Shown: positions 18,030-29,025, counted from the stretch's first letter. The stretch is 64,000 bases of DNA from CAVQJU01 sp963755195 (GCA_963755195.1 CAVWIZ010000006.1:558001-622000); one strand, 5' to 3'. Notes: generated by a model not told the origin, from the sequence alone. A program made the numbers and translations.

Positions 18030-19638
18030 TCAGCGTGTGCCCTTCGCCTGCTCGCGGCGCCACGCGTAGTAGCCGTCGAGCGCCTTGACCTCGGTCATGT
18101 TCGGTACCGGCCGGGCGCCCGGCTGCGCGTCGAAGTGCATCGCGTTCTGGGCGGCGGCGGAAAACGCCGGCCACGCCGGCAGGCCCGGACCGTTCGGATC
18201 GCCGTTCTTCGCGAAGTTCACCCAGTAGCTGCTCATGAGGTCCGACATCTTGATGTCTTCCGGCCGTGGAGCGGTAGCCGGCCCGGCTTGGCCGATCATG
18301 GGACCGCCAAGATTCTTGAAGACGTAGCCGATCTCGGAACCGTGACCCGCGCCGTTTGGCGACTGCGGCGTCCGATGATCGAAGTAATACACGTAGGCCT
18401 TGCCCTTGCCCTGCTGCGTCTGCAGCATCGCCCACGCCCACGTCGGCCACGCGAACGCCGACTCGCGGAAGATGTCCTTGCCCGCCTTCGCCGCCTGAGC
18501 GTCCGTCGCGTGCGGATAGGCCGCGAGAATCGCGTCCGCCTGCTTGCCGTAGCCGTCGCGAACCTGTTTTTCGAAGATCGCCGGCGTCATCCCCGGCTGC
18601 GCGAACAATCCGCCTTCGTCGGAGTTCGTGCCGATGAGCACCGGCGTGTCGTTGAAGCGCTTCGCTTCGTACAGCTCGTACTGGTCGCCCGGCAGCACGT
18701 CGCCGTCGAACACCGGCCAGAACGATGCCGTGGCCGCGAGCCCCGGGCCCTGGGCCGCCTGGAACTTCTCGGCGGCGATCTCGCGCGCGGCCTTGATGTC
18801 GGTCGCGCCGAGCTTGGCGAGGAAGTTCTTTCCGGTTGTCTCCGCCACTTTGAGGGCCGGCGCGTTGAGGCCGCCTTCGTTGGCGAAGCGCGGCGAGCCG
18901 AAGTTGCCGCCGCTTTCGGAAATCGCGCGATGGAACAAACCCTTCGCGGCCGGAGACGCGGCCAGCATGCTGACGCTGATTCCGCCGGCCGATTCGCCGA
19001 AGATCGTGACGCGGCCGGGATCGCCGCCGAACTTCGCGATGTTGGCCTTCACCCACTGCAGGCCGGCGATCTGATCCTGCAGGCCGTAGTTGCCTGAACC
19101 CTTCCCGCTTTCACGGCTGAGATCCGGATGCGCCAGGAAGCCGAAGGCGCCCAACCTGTACGCCACGCTTACGAGGACGACGCCCTTCTCGGCGAGGCGG
19201 GTCCCGTCGTACATCGGCACGCTCGTCTGACCGCCGACGAACCCGCCGCCGTAGATCCACACCATCACGGGCAGCGCGTCGCCGGCGCTTCTGGCCGGCG
19301 TCCACACGTTCAGAGTACAGACAGTCTTCGCTCGTTTCCGGCGGCGCACCGAAAAGCCTGGCGAACATCGGGTCCTGCATGCAGCTTGCGCCGAACGCGG
19401 ACGCCTGCTTCACGCCCGTCCATGGCTTCACGGGCTGCGGCGCTTTCCAGCGCAACGCGCCAACGGGCGGCGCGGCGAACGGAATGCCCTTGAACGAGAC
19501 GATGCCGTTTGCGAGGACGCCGGAAACGCGGCCGCCGGTCGCGTCCGCCTCGCGGACCTGCGCGCCCGCCGGCGGAACGAGCCAGAACAGCGTGGTGATC
19601 ACGGTGGCGCAGGCCGCGCCGATCGACAGCTTCTTCAC
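18030..19638 (-). CDS. Type-B carboxylesterase (one frame break)
   Basis: A second secreted carboxylesterase of about 535 residues, paralogous to its neighbour. The signal peptide (LSIGAACATVITTLFWLVPP) and FKGIPFAAPPVGALRWKAPQ are in one frame. At ETSEDCLY an extra base near 19313 shifts the reading to LNVWTPARSAGDALPVMVW in the next, which is the normal continuation. The nucleophile elbow is the canonical IFGESAGGISVSML and the histidine region is NGAGHGSEIGYVF. A GTG at 19638 preceded by GGAAGG is the preferred start. An AATTACCC repeat separates it from the first esterase. Confidence 0.85.
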
Positions 19639-19687
19639 AGACAACCTTCCTTCCTACACCGTTCGAATGGCCGGTTTCGCCCTCACG

Positions 19688-20601
19688 TCACCGAAGTTGG
19701 AAGGGCCAACTCATACCAGTCGTGAGCGCCCCGCCGGCATGCGTATCAGTACCGTTGACGTAGTGAGTATAGGAGAGGAAGAGGTCCACTCGCGGCAAGG
19801 AGTACGAGGCGCCGCCGGTGATCTGGAAGTTGTTGTCCTTGATGAGCCGATCGTACTGCTGAAACTCCTCATCGGAGCTGAACTCGTCCGATCGGAGGCC
19901 GCCATGGGAGCGCTGCCACAGGAAGGCGGCTCGAGCGGAGAGCTTTCTCGTGATGAGCACATCGGATGCGAGCGCCATGTTGCTGCGATTGTTCGCGAGC
20001 TCGAGCACCTTCTCGACGAAGGCGTAGGAATAGCGGCCGGACACAGAGAGCCTCGATGAAATGGCGTCGAGGCGCCCGCCGACGTCGATTGCGATTCGCA
20101 CCTCGTTCAGGTTTCGACCGAGCGTGGCCTCACCGTAGTAGCTGTAGTCATGGGACGGAACGCCCACGGAGATGGACGGCGTCAACGCGAAGGCCCCGTT
20201 GGCCAGGTTGTAGCGAGCCGTCGCGCCGACGTCCTGCCAGCCGGTGTTCCAGCAGAAACAGTCGTCAACGGCAGCCCTGAGAGACTGGGCTCCGGACCGA
20301 GGTACTTCGACGCGATGTACGGCATGTCGAAGGAGAACGAGAACCGATCGGTGAAGGCGTAGTCGAGGTTGAGCAGGACGCCCCTGCTGACGCTGTCGTA
20401 CCCGCCGTCGAGCAGCGTGCCATCGCTCAGACGATGACTGGTGTTGTCGATCGTCTGGTAGACGAGGTTGACGGCGCCCACGCGGGCTGGAGGCACCCAC
20501 GCCTGAGCGAATGCCGTGGAGGCACTCGCACCGAGAGTCAGCAGAGCGAGAGCGCTGCGAGCGGACACCCGCATCGCAACACGCAGGACGTGGCGCATCA
20601 A
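19688..20601 (-). CDS. Outer-membrane beta-barrel protein, MetA/phenol-degradation type (one frame break)
   Basis: About 303 residues with a signal peptide (ALALLTLGASASTAFA) and alternating beta-strand sequence ending in an aromatic-rich strand (TTGMSWPFQLR), as in porin-like proteins. It includes AFTDRFSFSFDMPYIASKYL, then VDDCFCWNTGWQDVGATARY, then ALTPSISVGVPSHDYSYYGE. A one-base break near 20270 separates GLPL from VDDCFCW. It resembles the Pfam putative MetA-pathway family, whose members are outer-membrane channels or sensors of unknown ligand. The secreted receiver-like gene ends 11 bp upstream, so the two probably form an operon. Confidence 0.75.
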
Positions 20602-20612
20602 ACTGTCGGCGC

Positions 20613-21133
20613 TCAGGCGGTGGTTTTCGCCAGCTTCTCCCTGAGGGCCAGCGCGTCGTCCATGGCTTCGAGGAATGCCTGGCTCTTGATCGGTCCCTTG
20701 AGGACGCGCTGGTAGTCCTTCTTGGCCTGCGCGATCTCGGTGCCGGTCACGTTGTACACAACCGGCAGGACCATCGGCGCGCTGCTGCCCGTCAGCTGAA
20801 CGCGAACCGCTGGACTGTCAGCCAGGTCGCCGATCACGAGATCCCAACCACCCTTCCGCAGGGCCTGCTCGAGTTCGTTCGCGCCGGCGACGGAGGTCGG
20901 CCGATAACCGGCCTTGCGCAGCGTGTCATCGACATCCGCCCGCTCGAGGGCTTTCGGCAACGTCGACGCCGGGTTGGCGTACACAAGAATGTTGGCCGGC
21001 TGACGCGCGAGGCGGCCCGCTGATAGCGCGTGCCCCGGCTGACGACGAGGAACTTGTCACCGCAAGCGAGCAGGTCACCGCTGGCGCCGATACCGGAGAG
21101 AACCAGGATCCCAGCCACGAGGAGTCTCTTCAT
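20613..21133 (-). CDS. Secreted receiver-like (CheY-fold) protein (one frame break)
   Basis: About 173 residues with a signal peptide (MKRLLVAGILVLSGIGASG) and then ACGDKFLVVSRGTRYQ. After a one-base break near 21009 the frame continues ARQPANILVYANPASTLPKA, WDLVIGDLAD, and PVVYNVTGTEIAQAKKDYQR with a final lysine region VLKGPIKSQAFLEAMDDAL. The order of beta strands and the final lysine-proline resemble a response-regulator receiver domain, but it is exported. The start ATG at 21133 follows AGGAGCGG. Its partner is the beta-barrel gene. Role unknown. Confidence 0.7.
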
Positions 21134-21223
21134 GATTCCGCTCCTGTAAGGGGACGATAAAGAATATATGAGCTGGACGTTAAACCTGCCGTCACGGGAT
21201 GTCAAGGGGCCAGCGGGGAGGGG

Positions 21224-23625
21224 TCAGGGCAGTCCCACCCGGCGGACGGCTTCCGCGAAGCGGGGCTCGTCACGGACGGTGTCCCACGCCCGATCGACCT
21301 TCAGGAAGACGAGGCCGGGGGACCGATCGACGAAGGACGCGTCGAGGTACTTGAAGGTCAGTTCCTTCTCGCCAAGCTGGGCGTAGGCTCGCGCGAAGTC
21401 CAGCGGCGAGACATAGTTGGTGGCTTCTCGGGCCTTGAGGGCCTCGAGCTGCAGCCGCACCCATGCCCGTCGATCTCGCGGTACCCCTGCTCGCCGCGAG
21501 CGGTCGCGAACACGCCCTTCAGGGCGTCGTCGCCCCCTGCGGCATGGGCCAGACGCCGGGCGTCGATGGCCTCGTCGAAGCGCCCCTGGCGGTACCGGGC
21601 CTCGGCCAGACCGAAGTACGCGTTCGGGGCCGACGGATCGAGGCGGATGGCGTTCTCGTACAGCGCGATGGCCGCATCGAACTGTCCGGCGCGGAGCAGG
21701 AAGTCTGCTTCCGCGCTGGCCAGATAGGGACTGAGCGGATCCAGTTCGCGCAGCCGGCGGGACAGTTGCAGCGCTTCGTCGGGCCGGCCGAGCGCCCATC
21801 GCTCGACGGCGAGCGCGCGCATGACCTGCGGGTCGAAACCGATCTCCGCCGATTGCAGGAAGAGCCGCCGCTCTCGTTCCGCGCCCGCCCAGTCCCAATC
21901 GAAGAGAAACGCCACGGCGTGCGAGTAGGCGTGCAAGTCGGGCAGATCGGGATCGATCGCGAGGGCCTGCCGCATGTAGCGGTTGACCTGTGGCCACGCG
22001 TCGGTCGGTCGCATCAGACCGTCGGTGACCATCATCGCGTAGTTGCCGCTGAGCGCCGCCAATGCCAACGCGAACTTCGGGTCGCGGACGACCGCCCGCA
22101 GAAGCAGCTCCCGCGAGTAGAGGTAGTCTTCTTCGGTGGCGCGCCGCTGCAGGTACCGGGCCTGCAGATACAGATCGTACGCGTCTCCATCGACGGTCGG
22201 ACGGCGGACGAGCCGGCGCTGCTGGTCGTCGCTCAGCTGCAGGCGCAGACCATCGTTCATGATCGCGCTGGCGATCTCGTTTTGCACGTCGAGCAAATCC
22301 GACGCGCTGCGGTCGTAGCTGCTGGTCCAGAGCTCCCTGCCGGTGGCCACGTCGACGAGTCGAGCGGAGATCAGCAGGCGCGCACCCTGCCGTTCAATCG
22401 AACCCGAGAGAATCGTGTCCACTCCGAGCTGTTTGCCTGCCGCGCGCGCGTCCACCGGCTGTCCCTTGAAGTTGAGGACCGTGCTGAGATGGATGACCCT
22501 GAGCGAGCGCAGTCTCGAAATCTGCTGAATGAGGCTCTCGGCAACCCCGTCGCACAAGTACTCGAGGTCCTCGTCCTTGCCCCGGTTTTCGAGCGGCAGC
22601 ACCGCCAGCGATCGAGTCGTCACGCCTGCCGGCCACAAGCGCCAGGCCGCAATCCCGGAGGCGAGGCCGACGGCGACGATGACGCCGAGCCAGATGGCCT
22701 GTCGTCGCCCGAGCCCGGCAACAAGAACTGGACGAGATACGGAAACAGGCTCCGCCGGTTTCAGCGGCGGCGGCGTCTGTGACAGCTCGCCCGTCTGGAT
22801 CACGTCGAGCGCCGCGCGCACCTCGCTTCCATTCTTGTACCGCTGCGCCGGCTCCTTCTCCAGGCACCGCGCAATCACCGCCCGCAACGTCGGCGAAACC
22901 GAGGAGGAGAGCGGCGGCAGCGCCTCGTTGAGGATGGCGGCACTCAACTCGAATCCCGTCTGTCCCTGAAACGGCCGCGTGCCTTGCGCCATCTCGTACA
23001 GCACCACCCCGAGCGCCCAGACGTCGCTCGGCGCCTGCGCGATCTGCCCGCGCAACTGCTCCGGGGCCATGTAGGCCAGCGTCCCCATCACGGTCCCCTG
23101 CTGCGTGAACGTCGCTTCGAACTGCGTGACGGCGTCGGATAAATCTGTCTCGGTCAGCCGCTTCGCCAGCCCGAAGTCCAGCACCTTGACGCGCCCCTCA
23201 GGGGTGACGATGACGTTGGCGCTCTTGAGATCGCGGTGCACGACGCCACGGTCGTGCGCGTGGGCCAGCGCGTCGGCGAGCTGCACGCCGTAGCGAACGG
23301 TCTGTTCGGCCGGCAATGCGCCCGCCGTCAGCCGGTCGTTGAGCGTCTGCCCTTCGACGAGCTCCATCGCGATGTACGCCTGACCGTCCGCTTCGCCGAC
23401 TTCATGAACGGTGCAGATGTTGGGATGGTTGAGCGCGGCTGCGGCCCGCGCTTCGCGCATCAGCCGGGCGCGCGCGGTCGGGTTGTCGAACGTGGCGGCG
23501 GGAAGGACCTTGATTGCGATGTCGCGGTCGAGCTGTTCGTCGCGGGCGCGATAGACTTCCCCCATGCCGCCGGCGCCGAGCCTGCTGACGATTCGGTAAC
23601 GGGAAAGCCGGTCACCTGTATTCAT
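21224..23625 (-). CDS. Ser/Thr protein kinase with TolB-like and TPR domains (one frame break)
   Basis: About 800 residues. The N-terminal PknB-type kinase is complete: glycine loop GAGGMGEVYRARD, lysine in IAIKVLP, catalytic loop VVHRDLKSANVIV, DFGLAK, and MAPEQL. A single transmembrane helix (AIWLGVIVAVGLASGIAAW) near residue 320 is followed by the TolB-like segment SLAVLPLENRGKDEDLEYLC and then TPR-type helices (ALAIDPDLPDLHAYSHAVAF, YENAIRLDPSAPNAYFGLAE). A break near 21472 separates GEQGYREID from RAWVRLQLEALKARE, which continues to VRRVGLP. The layout suggests a membrane kinase sensing through its extracytoplasmic TPRs. Confidence 0.87.
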
Positions 23626-23659
23626 AGACCCCGCGTTGGCGGCTGGCCGCCCTACGCTG

Positions 23660-24904
23660 TCAGGCCAACGCCGGAGACGTCGACGCCTTCTGCAGCACGC
23701 GATTCACGATTTCCCTGAACTCGTCCGTCGTCAGAAGATCCTTCTTCTCGAACGCCTTCGCCTTCACCTGCTGGAGCATCGCCATCCGCTCTTCCTCGGT
23801 GGCCTTGATGCCCAGTTTCTCGCACCACTCCTCGATCGACGGCGGACCGCTGTTCTTCCCGAGCACGATCGACACCGGCTTCTGTCCCACCAGTTCAGGT
23901 GAGAAGGGGACGTACTCGAGCGGATTGTCCTTGCGCGCGAGGCGCACCCATCCGGCGATGATGCCCGACTCCACTTCGTAGAGTTTGTCGCCGACGATCG
24001 GACGGTTGGGCGGCTGGGTCACGCGAGCGAGATCCATCACGAAACGCGACACCTCGCAGAACTGCTCGGTCCGGATGCCGAGGTCCTTGCCGTACAGGCA
24101 GAGCAGCGACATCACGACGTCTTCCATCGGCACGTTGCCCGCCCGTTCGCCGAGGCCGGTGACGGTCGTGTGCGCGACTGACGCGCCGGCCTGCAGCGCG
24201 GCAATGGTGTTGGCCACGCCGAGCCCGAAATCCTGATGACAGTGGATTTCCACGGGCTTCTTCAGTCGTTCGATCACCTTCTTCACGACATGACTGATCG
24301 CGTCCGGCGTGCAGACGCCGACCGTGTCGGCCATGGTCAGCGCGTCCATGTGGCCTTCGGTGGCCACCTGCTCGACGATGTCGAGGAACCGGCCGAGCTC
24401 GGTGCGGGTCGCGTCGATCGTGAAGAACACTGTGTAGAGCCCGGCGTCTTTCGCCGCCAGCGTGGTGTCAATCGAGGCTTTCATGGCCCGATCGACGGTC
24501 CAGCCGTACGCGTTCTTGATCATGTGATCGCTGGCGGGAATTTCGACGACAACGCCCGTGCACCCGCACTCCTTGACGACCTTGATCTCTTCGGGAATGC
24601 AGCGCGAGAACGCAAAGACCTCGGCCTTGAGGCCCAACGCGGCGATGTCGGAAATCGCCGCCTTGTCCTGCGGGGAGACGGCCGGCATGCCGGCCTCGAT
24701 GCGGTGGATGCCGAGCGCATCCAGCTTCCTGGCGATGGCGACCTTTTCCTCGCGCCGGAAGACGACGGCCGTCTGCTGTTCGCCGTCGCGCAGCGTGACG
24801 TCGTGAATCTTGATCTTCGGCGCGAAGGTGTCGTGCTTCCGAACTTCGGGCAGATAACACCAGGGGCTGGTGAACCATTTGTCGGTTTTCCAGGGCTGAT
24901 CCAT
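23660..24904 (-). CDS. DRE-TIM family acyltransferase/lyase (isopropylmalate/homocitrate synthase-like)
   Basis: A 414-residue intact TIM-barrel enzyme of the HMGL-like/pyruvate carboxyltransferase family. Hallmarks are KIHDVTLRDGEQQTAVVF (the DRE motif reads RDGEQQ), GIHRIEAGMPAVSP, TMADTVGVCTPDA and the metal-binding HCHQDFGLGVANT. It lacks the long C-terminal leucine-binding domain of LeuA, and a short tail (ATEEERMAMLQQVK) replaces it, so the substrate could be an oxo-acid other than 2-oxoisovalerate. I chose the ATG at 24904 because GGAGG lies 7 nt before it. It is divergent from the molybdenum hydroxylase gene with 57 bp between, so a shared promoter region is likely. Confidence 0.82.
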   Translation of the reverse strand: MDQPWKTDKWFTSPWCYLPEVRKHDTFAPKIKIHDVTLRDGEQQTAVVFRREEKVAIARKLDALGIHRIEAGMPAVSPQDKAAISDIAALGLKAEVFAFSRCIPEEIKVVKECGCTGVVVEIPASDHMIKNAYGWTVDRAMKASIDTTLAAKDAGLYTVFFTIDATRTELGRFLDIVEQVATEGHMDALTMADTVGVCTPDAISHVVKKVIERLKKPVEIHCHQDFGLGVANTIAALQAGASVAHTTVTGLGERAGNVPMEDVVMSLLCLYGKDLGIRTEQFCEVSRFVMDLARVTQPPNRPIVGDKLYEVESGIIAGWVRLARKDNPLEYVPFSPELVGQKPVSIVLGKNSGPPSIEEWCEKLGIKATEEERMAMLQQVKAKAFEKKDLLTTDEFREIVNRVLQKASTSPALA

Positions 24905-24961
24905 ACGGGCCTCCGCTTCGTGGGGTGAAGGCCGGGATGATACCATGCAAGGGCGAGTCTG

Positions 24962-27704
24962 ATGTTGAAGATGCCGCCCACGATCACATTCAATCTAAAC
25001 GGGAAAGCCGTTCAGGCGGCGTACGAGCCGGGGATGCACTTTCTCGAGGTTCTCCGCGAGGAATGCGGCGTCGTGTCGGCCAAGGACGGGTGCGCGCCGG
25101 AAGGCACCTGCGGCTGCTGCCTGATGCTGGTCGATGGATATCCGGCGCTGTCGTGCCTGCGGAAGCCGGAGCAGATGGGCGGACGCGACGTGGTCACCGT
25201 CGAGGGTCTGCCCGAGGACACACGCCGCATCCTGAGCGAAGCATTCGTGCTCGAAGGCGGCGTGCAGTGCGGGTTCTGCATTCCGGGAATTCTGATCCGC
25301 GCCGCGTCGTTGATCCAGCACGGGCGGACGAACGACCGAAGCGCGGTCGCGAAGGCCCTCGACGGGCATCTCTGCCGCTGCACCGGCTACGGCCGGATCA
25401 TCGACTCGATTCAGACCGCCGGAGAAGCCTGCCGCAACGGCGGACGCCTGCCGAGCGACCAACCGCGACGCCATTCGTACTTCGGCGAAGAGTTCGGGCT
25501 CACACGCAACCCGGCATTTGCCAGGAGCAACGGCAAGACGAACGGGGACGGCATCGGCCGATCGATCGCGCGCCACGGAGGACTGGAGCAGTCGCTCGGC
25601 GAAACGCCTTTCGTCGACGACATGCGCGTGCCCGGCATGCTGCACGGGGCGATGGTCCTGACCGATCACCCGCGAGCGAGGATTCTGAAGATTGACACCG
25701 AAGCGGCGGCGGCGATGCCCGGCGTCGTCCGCGTGTTCACGGCGGCCGACGTGCCGGGAAACCGCGGCACCGGCCTCAACGATCCGGATCAGCCGGTGTT
25801 CGTGGCCGAAGGGGAGTTGACGTGCTGCGTCGCCGACTTTCTCGCGATGGTCGTCGCCGACACGGCCTTCCACGCGCGTCAGGCGGCCACGAAGGTCACG
25901 ATCGAGTACGAGGTGCTCGAACCGATCACCGACGTGTTCAACGCGGTCTTGCCGGGCTCGGCGCTCGTGCATCCGGCGGACACCTTCGCGCCGCGACCGT
26001 CGAATGTGCTCCAGCCGGTCACGGCCTTTGCCCGCGGCGACGTGGACGCCGCGCTCAAGGTCGCCGCGCATGTGATTGAGGCCACCTTCGACACGCAGCC
26101 GATCGACATCGCGTTCCTCGAGCCCGAAGCCTGCCTGGCCGTGCCGCGGCAAGACGGCGTCATCGTCCACACGGAGAGCCAGGGATCGGTGTACGACCAC
26201 GCGCAGATCGCCAGGATCCTTGCCCTCGATCCCGCGCACGTCGAGATTGCGCTCGCGGCGAGCGGCGGGGCGTTCGGCGCGAAAGAGGAGCTGTCGATTC
26301 AGGGGCAGACCGCGATGGCCGCCTACCTGTTGCAGCGGCCCGTCAAGACGGTGCTCACGCGTCCGCAGTCGACGCAGCACCACGTCAAGCGCCACGCAAT
26401 GACGCGTTGCCTTGACCGTCGGCGCCGACGCGGAAGGGCGCCTGCTGGCGCTCAGGTCGCGAATCGTCGCGGATGCCGGCGGCTACCACACGACGAGCGC
26501 GAAGTGCGCGCTCCGCGCCGCGTGCCACTCGACCGGGGTGTACCGGATTCCGAACGTCGACGTCGAAGCCAAGGCCGTCTACACCAACAATCCGAACGCG
26601 GGCGCGATGCGCGGCTTCGGCAGCAACCAGGCCCAGTTCGCCATGGAAGGCGTGATGGACATTCTGGCCGAGCGCGTCGGCGTCGACGGCTGGGACATCC
26701 GCGACCGGAACGTCCTCGACCCTGGCGACAAGTTCGGCACTGGACAGGTCATGCGCGAGAGCGTTCGCGGAATCCGCGAGACGCTCGACGCCGTCAAGGG
26801 CGTCTACAAGAGCGCGAAGTACAAAGGCATCGGCTGCGGCATCAAGAGCACCGGACTTGGCAACGGCACCATCGAAGGCGGATATATAAGGTTGCGAGTG
26901 CTCGCGGGTCCCCGAATCGAGATCCTCAACGGCTACACGGAAATGGGGCAGGGTGTCTACACCGCCACGATCCAGGCGGTCTGCGAGGAAACGGGTCTCC
27001 CCGCCGACATCATGTCGATCCGCTGGGATCATGAACTTGGCGAGAAATGCGGCGAGACGTGGGCGTCGCGCGCCACGACGCTCAGCTGCGCGGCGGCGCA
27101 GGGGGCGGCGCGAAAACTCGCCGCCGATCTGAAGGAGCACTCGCTCTCGGACCTCGTCGGCCGCGAGTACTACGACGAGTGCGTCTACAACTTCACGACG
27201 AGACCCGGCACGCCCGAATCAGTTCTCAACCCGACGACGCACCTGACGTTCAGTTATGCGGCGCAGGTGGTCATCCTCGATGAAGCCGGGGCCCTCGCGC
27301 GCGTGTTGGTGGCCAATGACGTCGGACGCGCGATCAATCCGAGGCTGTGCGCTGAACAGATGGAAGGCGGAGTCCACATGGGGCTCGGCTACGCGCTGTC
27401 GGAGGATTTCACGTCCACGGCCGGCCGGCCGGACTCGCTCGCACTCCGCGACATGGGCATCATGCGGGCGAAGTACATGCCGCCCGTTGACGTCATCCTG
27501 ATCGAAGTGCCGGACGAAATCGGCGGCTACGGCGCCAAGGGCGTCGGCGAGATCGGCTGCGTGGCGACGGCCGGCGCAGTGGCCGGAGCGCTGCATTCCT
27601 ACGACGGCATCCGCCGCGTCCGGCTCCCCATGGACGACGCTCCGGCGGCTGCACCGTTGCTTCCGCGAACAAGGGCAAAGGGCGAGACGAAGCGACGCGG
27701 ATAG
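24962..27704 (+). CDS. Fused [2Fe-2S]/molybdopterin hydroxylase, xanthine dehydrogenase family (one frame break)
   Basis: About 913 residues with the small iron-sulfur and large molybdenum subunits in one chain. The plant-type ferredoxin domain has CGVVSAKDGCAPEGTCGCC, the second cluster has CGFCIPGILI and HLCRCTGYGRI. The molybdenum part has GGAFGAKEELSIQG, AMRGFGSNQAQFAMEG, GYTEMGQGVYTATIQ and the catalytic glutamate loop GAKGVGEIG. An extra base near 26405 breaks the frame between KRHAMT and LTVGADAEG. No FAD subunit gene is next to it, so the electron acceptor is not visible. This fusion layout is typical of the XdhD-like subgroup. The substrate, perhaps an N-heterocycle, is undetermined. 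Confidence 0.85.
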
Positions 27705-27730
27705 GCCGCGCCTGTGATTAGGACAAAACC

Positions 27731-28147
27731 ATGAACGTGTTCGGACGACTGCTCGTGTTCTCTCTCCTGCTGTCCTTCGCCGCCTGCAGCAGCGACACCC
27801 CTTCGACGCCCACGACATCCAGCGCGCCGTATTCGCAAACCGACCTCGTCGTCGGCACCGGAACCACGGCCGTCGCGACGAGCCGCGTCACGGTGAGCTA
27901 CGCGGGCTGGCTGTACGACTCGACCAAAGCCGACGGCAAGGGCACCCAGTTCGATGGCAGCCCCAGCGCGAGCTTTCTTCTCTCCGGCGTCATCGCCGGG
28001 TGGCAGCGCGGTGTCCCGGGTATGAAGGTCGGTGGACAGCGGCGGCTGATCATCCCGCCCGATCTCGCGTACGGCAGTTCCGGAAACGGTCCGGTCCCGC
28101 CCAACGCGACACTCGTCTTCGATATCGGCCTGCTCGCTGTTCAGTAG
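27731..28147 (+). CDS. FKBP-type peptidyl-prolyl isomerase, lipoprotein
   Basis: A 138-residue predicted lipoprotein: signal sequence with lipobox SFAAC (Cys about residue 19), a Thr/Ser-rich linker, then an FKBP domain with VTVSYAGWLYD, GTQFDGSP, VIAGWQRGVPGMKVGGQRRL and IIPPDLAYGSSG. The aromatic residues of the FKBP pocket (Y, F, W, Y) are kept, so it should be an active cis-trans proline isomerase at the cell envelope. It ends 4 bp before the convergent gene, with no terminator between them. Confidence 0.92.
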   Translation: MNVFGRLLVFSLLLSFAACSSDTPSTPTTSSAPYSQTDLVVGTGTTAVATSRVTVSYAGWLYDSTKADGKGTQFDGSPSASFLLSGVIAGWQRGVPGMKVGGQRRLIIPPDLAYGSSGNGPVPPNATLVFDIGLLAVQ

Positions 28148-28151
28148 ACGC

Positions 28152-28913
28152 TCACTTCCGCTTCGTATCCTTCTCGTTTTCCAGGCAGATGAACTCCATC
28201 AGCTGCGTGTTCATCAGCAAGTCGGCCGGGACCGAGACGCTCCAGGGTTTGGTATAGGCCTTTGCGTCGTCGATCGTGATCTGAAGATCCATGTGACCGA
28301 AGTCTTTGCGCCGGAAACGCGTGGTGACTTCCAGTGCCTCAGTGGAAGGCTTACCGAGCTGATCCAGCCAGACTCGGCCGTTGAATCCACGGCTCCTGAC
28401 CACGAGCGTGTCGCCGTCCCATTTGCCGGTCGAATACCCATGCCACGTCGGAGAGACGTCGGCATGCGGCGCGAATTCGCGGCCGTCGAGAAAGACCTGC
28501 CACCACAGGTTGAAGGCCTCGTGGACGAAGAAGACGATGTCCGGCGTCTGGATGACCCTCCACGGCGCGGGCGCGACGAGCACCTTGGGCACGCCCTGGG
28601 GCAGGCAGTTGGCGTCCGGCTCGTCCTTCCAGTGCACACCGGACGCGCGCTCATCGTAGAGGGCCTTGGCCCACGGCTGGAAGGGGACGTCTTCCTTGAG
28701 ATCTTTTGCGAGGTTTCGAAGGTAGCCCGTCGGCGTGCTCCAGATCCCCGACAGGTCCGGCTTGCCGTCGGGCAACCGCGGGGCCGGCGCCGAAAGGTTC
28801 GGCTTCCCATCCTGCGTTCGTGGGACGGCCGTGGGAGGGACGTTCACCCACTGCGCGACAGCGGGCGAACCGAACATCAGGACCATGATCGCGAACAGCA
28901 GCCGGGTTCTCAT
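28152..28913 (-). CDS. Secreted hypothetical protein, Acidobacterial GKWDGDTL family
   Basis: A 253-residue exported protein (signal peptide MRTRLLFAIMVLMFGSPAVA). It carries the DGKPDLSGIWSTPTG opening and the signature TGKWDGDTLVVRSRGFNGRV, shared with the proteins at 54647 and 55528 in this window. No enzymatic motif is known to me; such proteins occur in many Acidobacterial genomes and are annotated as hypothetical. The start is supported by GGGAGG 5 nt upstream of the ATG at 28913. It is convergent with the FKBP gene. Confidence 0.78.
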   Translation of the reverse strand: MRTRLLFAIMVLMFGSPAVAQWVNVPPTAVPRTQDGKPNLSAPAPRLPDGKPDLSGIWSTPTGYLRNLAKDLKEDVPFQPWAKALYDERASGVHWKDEPDANCLPQGVPKVLVAPAPWRVIQTPDIVFFVHEAFNLWWQVFLDGREFAPHADVSPTWHGYSTGKWDGDTLVVRSRGFNGRVWLDQLGKPSTEALEVTTRFRRKDFGHMDLQITIDDAKAYTKPWSVSVPADLLMNTQLMEFICLENEKDTKRK

Positions 28914-28930
28914 GCCGACCTCCCTGGGGG

Positions 28931-29025
28931 AAAGTTCAAAGCTTAAAGTCTAAAGTCGAAAGTAAGTGCAAAGTACTACTTTCTACGTTACTTTGCCCTT
29001 TCCACTTTGCACTTTCAACTTTCTG
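28931..29025. repeat. AAAGT-family inverted heptad repeat
   Basis: The left arm (28931-28975) is built of AAAGTTC, AAAGCTT, AAAGTCT, AAAGTCG, AAAGTAAG units and the right arm (28976-29024) of their reverse complements, ending CCACTTTGCACTTTCAACTT. It is AT-rich against a GC-rich background. The right arm ends 4 bp before the ATG of the kinase gene at 29029, and no other ribosome-binding site is visible there. Confidence 0.85.

Noticed and set aside
21163..21205. TATATT and TTGACA upstream of the receiver-like gene as a promoter
   Set aside because: The two boxes are 31 bp apart, too far for a sigma-70 promoter; TATATT alone is weak evidence.
21463..22782. A 439-codon forward frame opposite the kinase gene
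   Set aside because: Shadow of the reverse-strand kinase/TPR gene; no motif and no ribosome-binding site.
24905..24946. Upstream start (24946) for the DRE-TIM enzyme
   Set aside because: A GGAGG site fits the ATG at 24904; the added 14 residues overlap the divergent promoter region.
24995..26395. A 466-codon reverse frame opposite the molybdenum hydroxylase
   Set aside because: Composition is low-complexity Arg/Asp/His and the opposite strand encodes intact Fe-S and Mo motifs.
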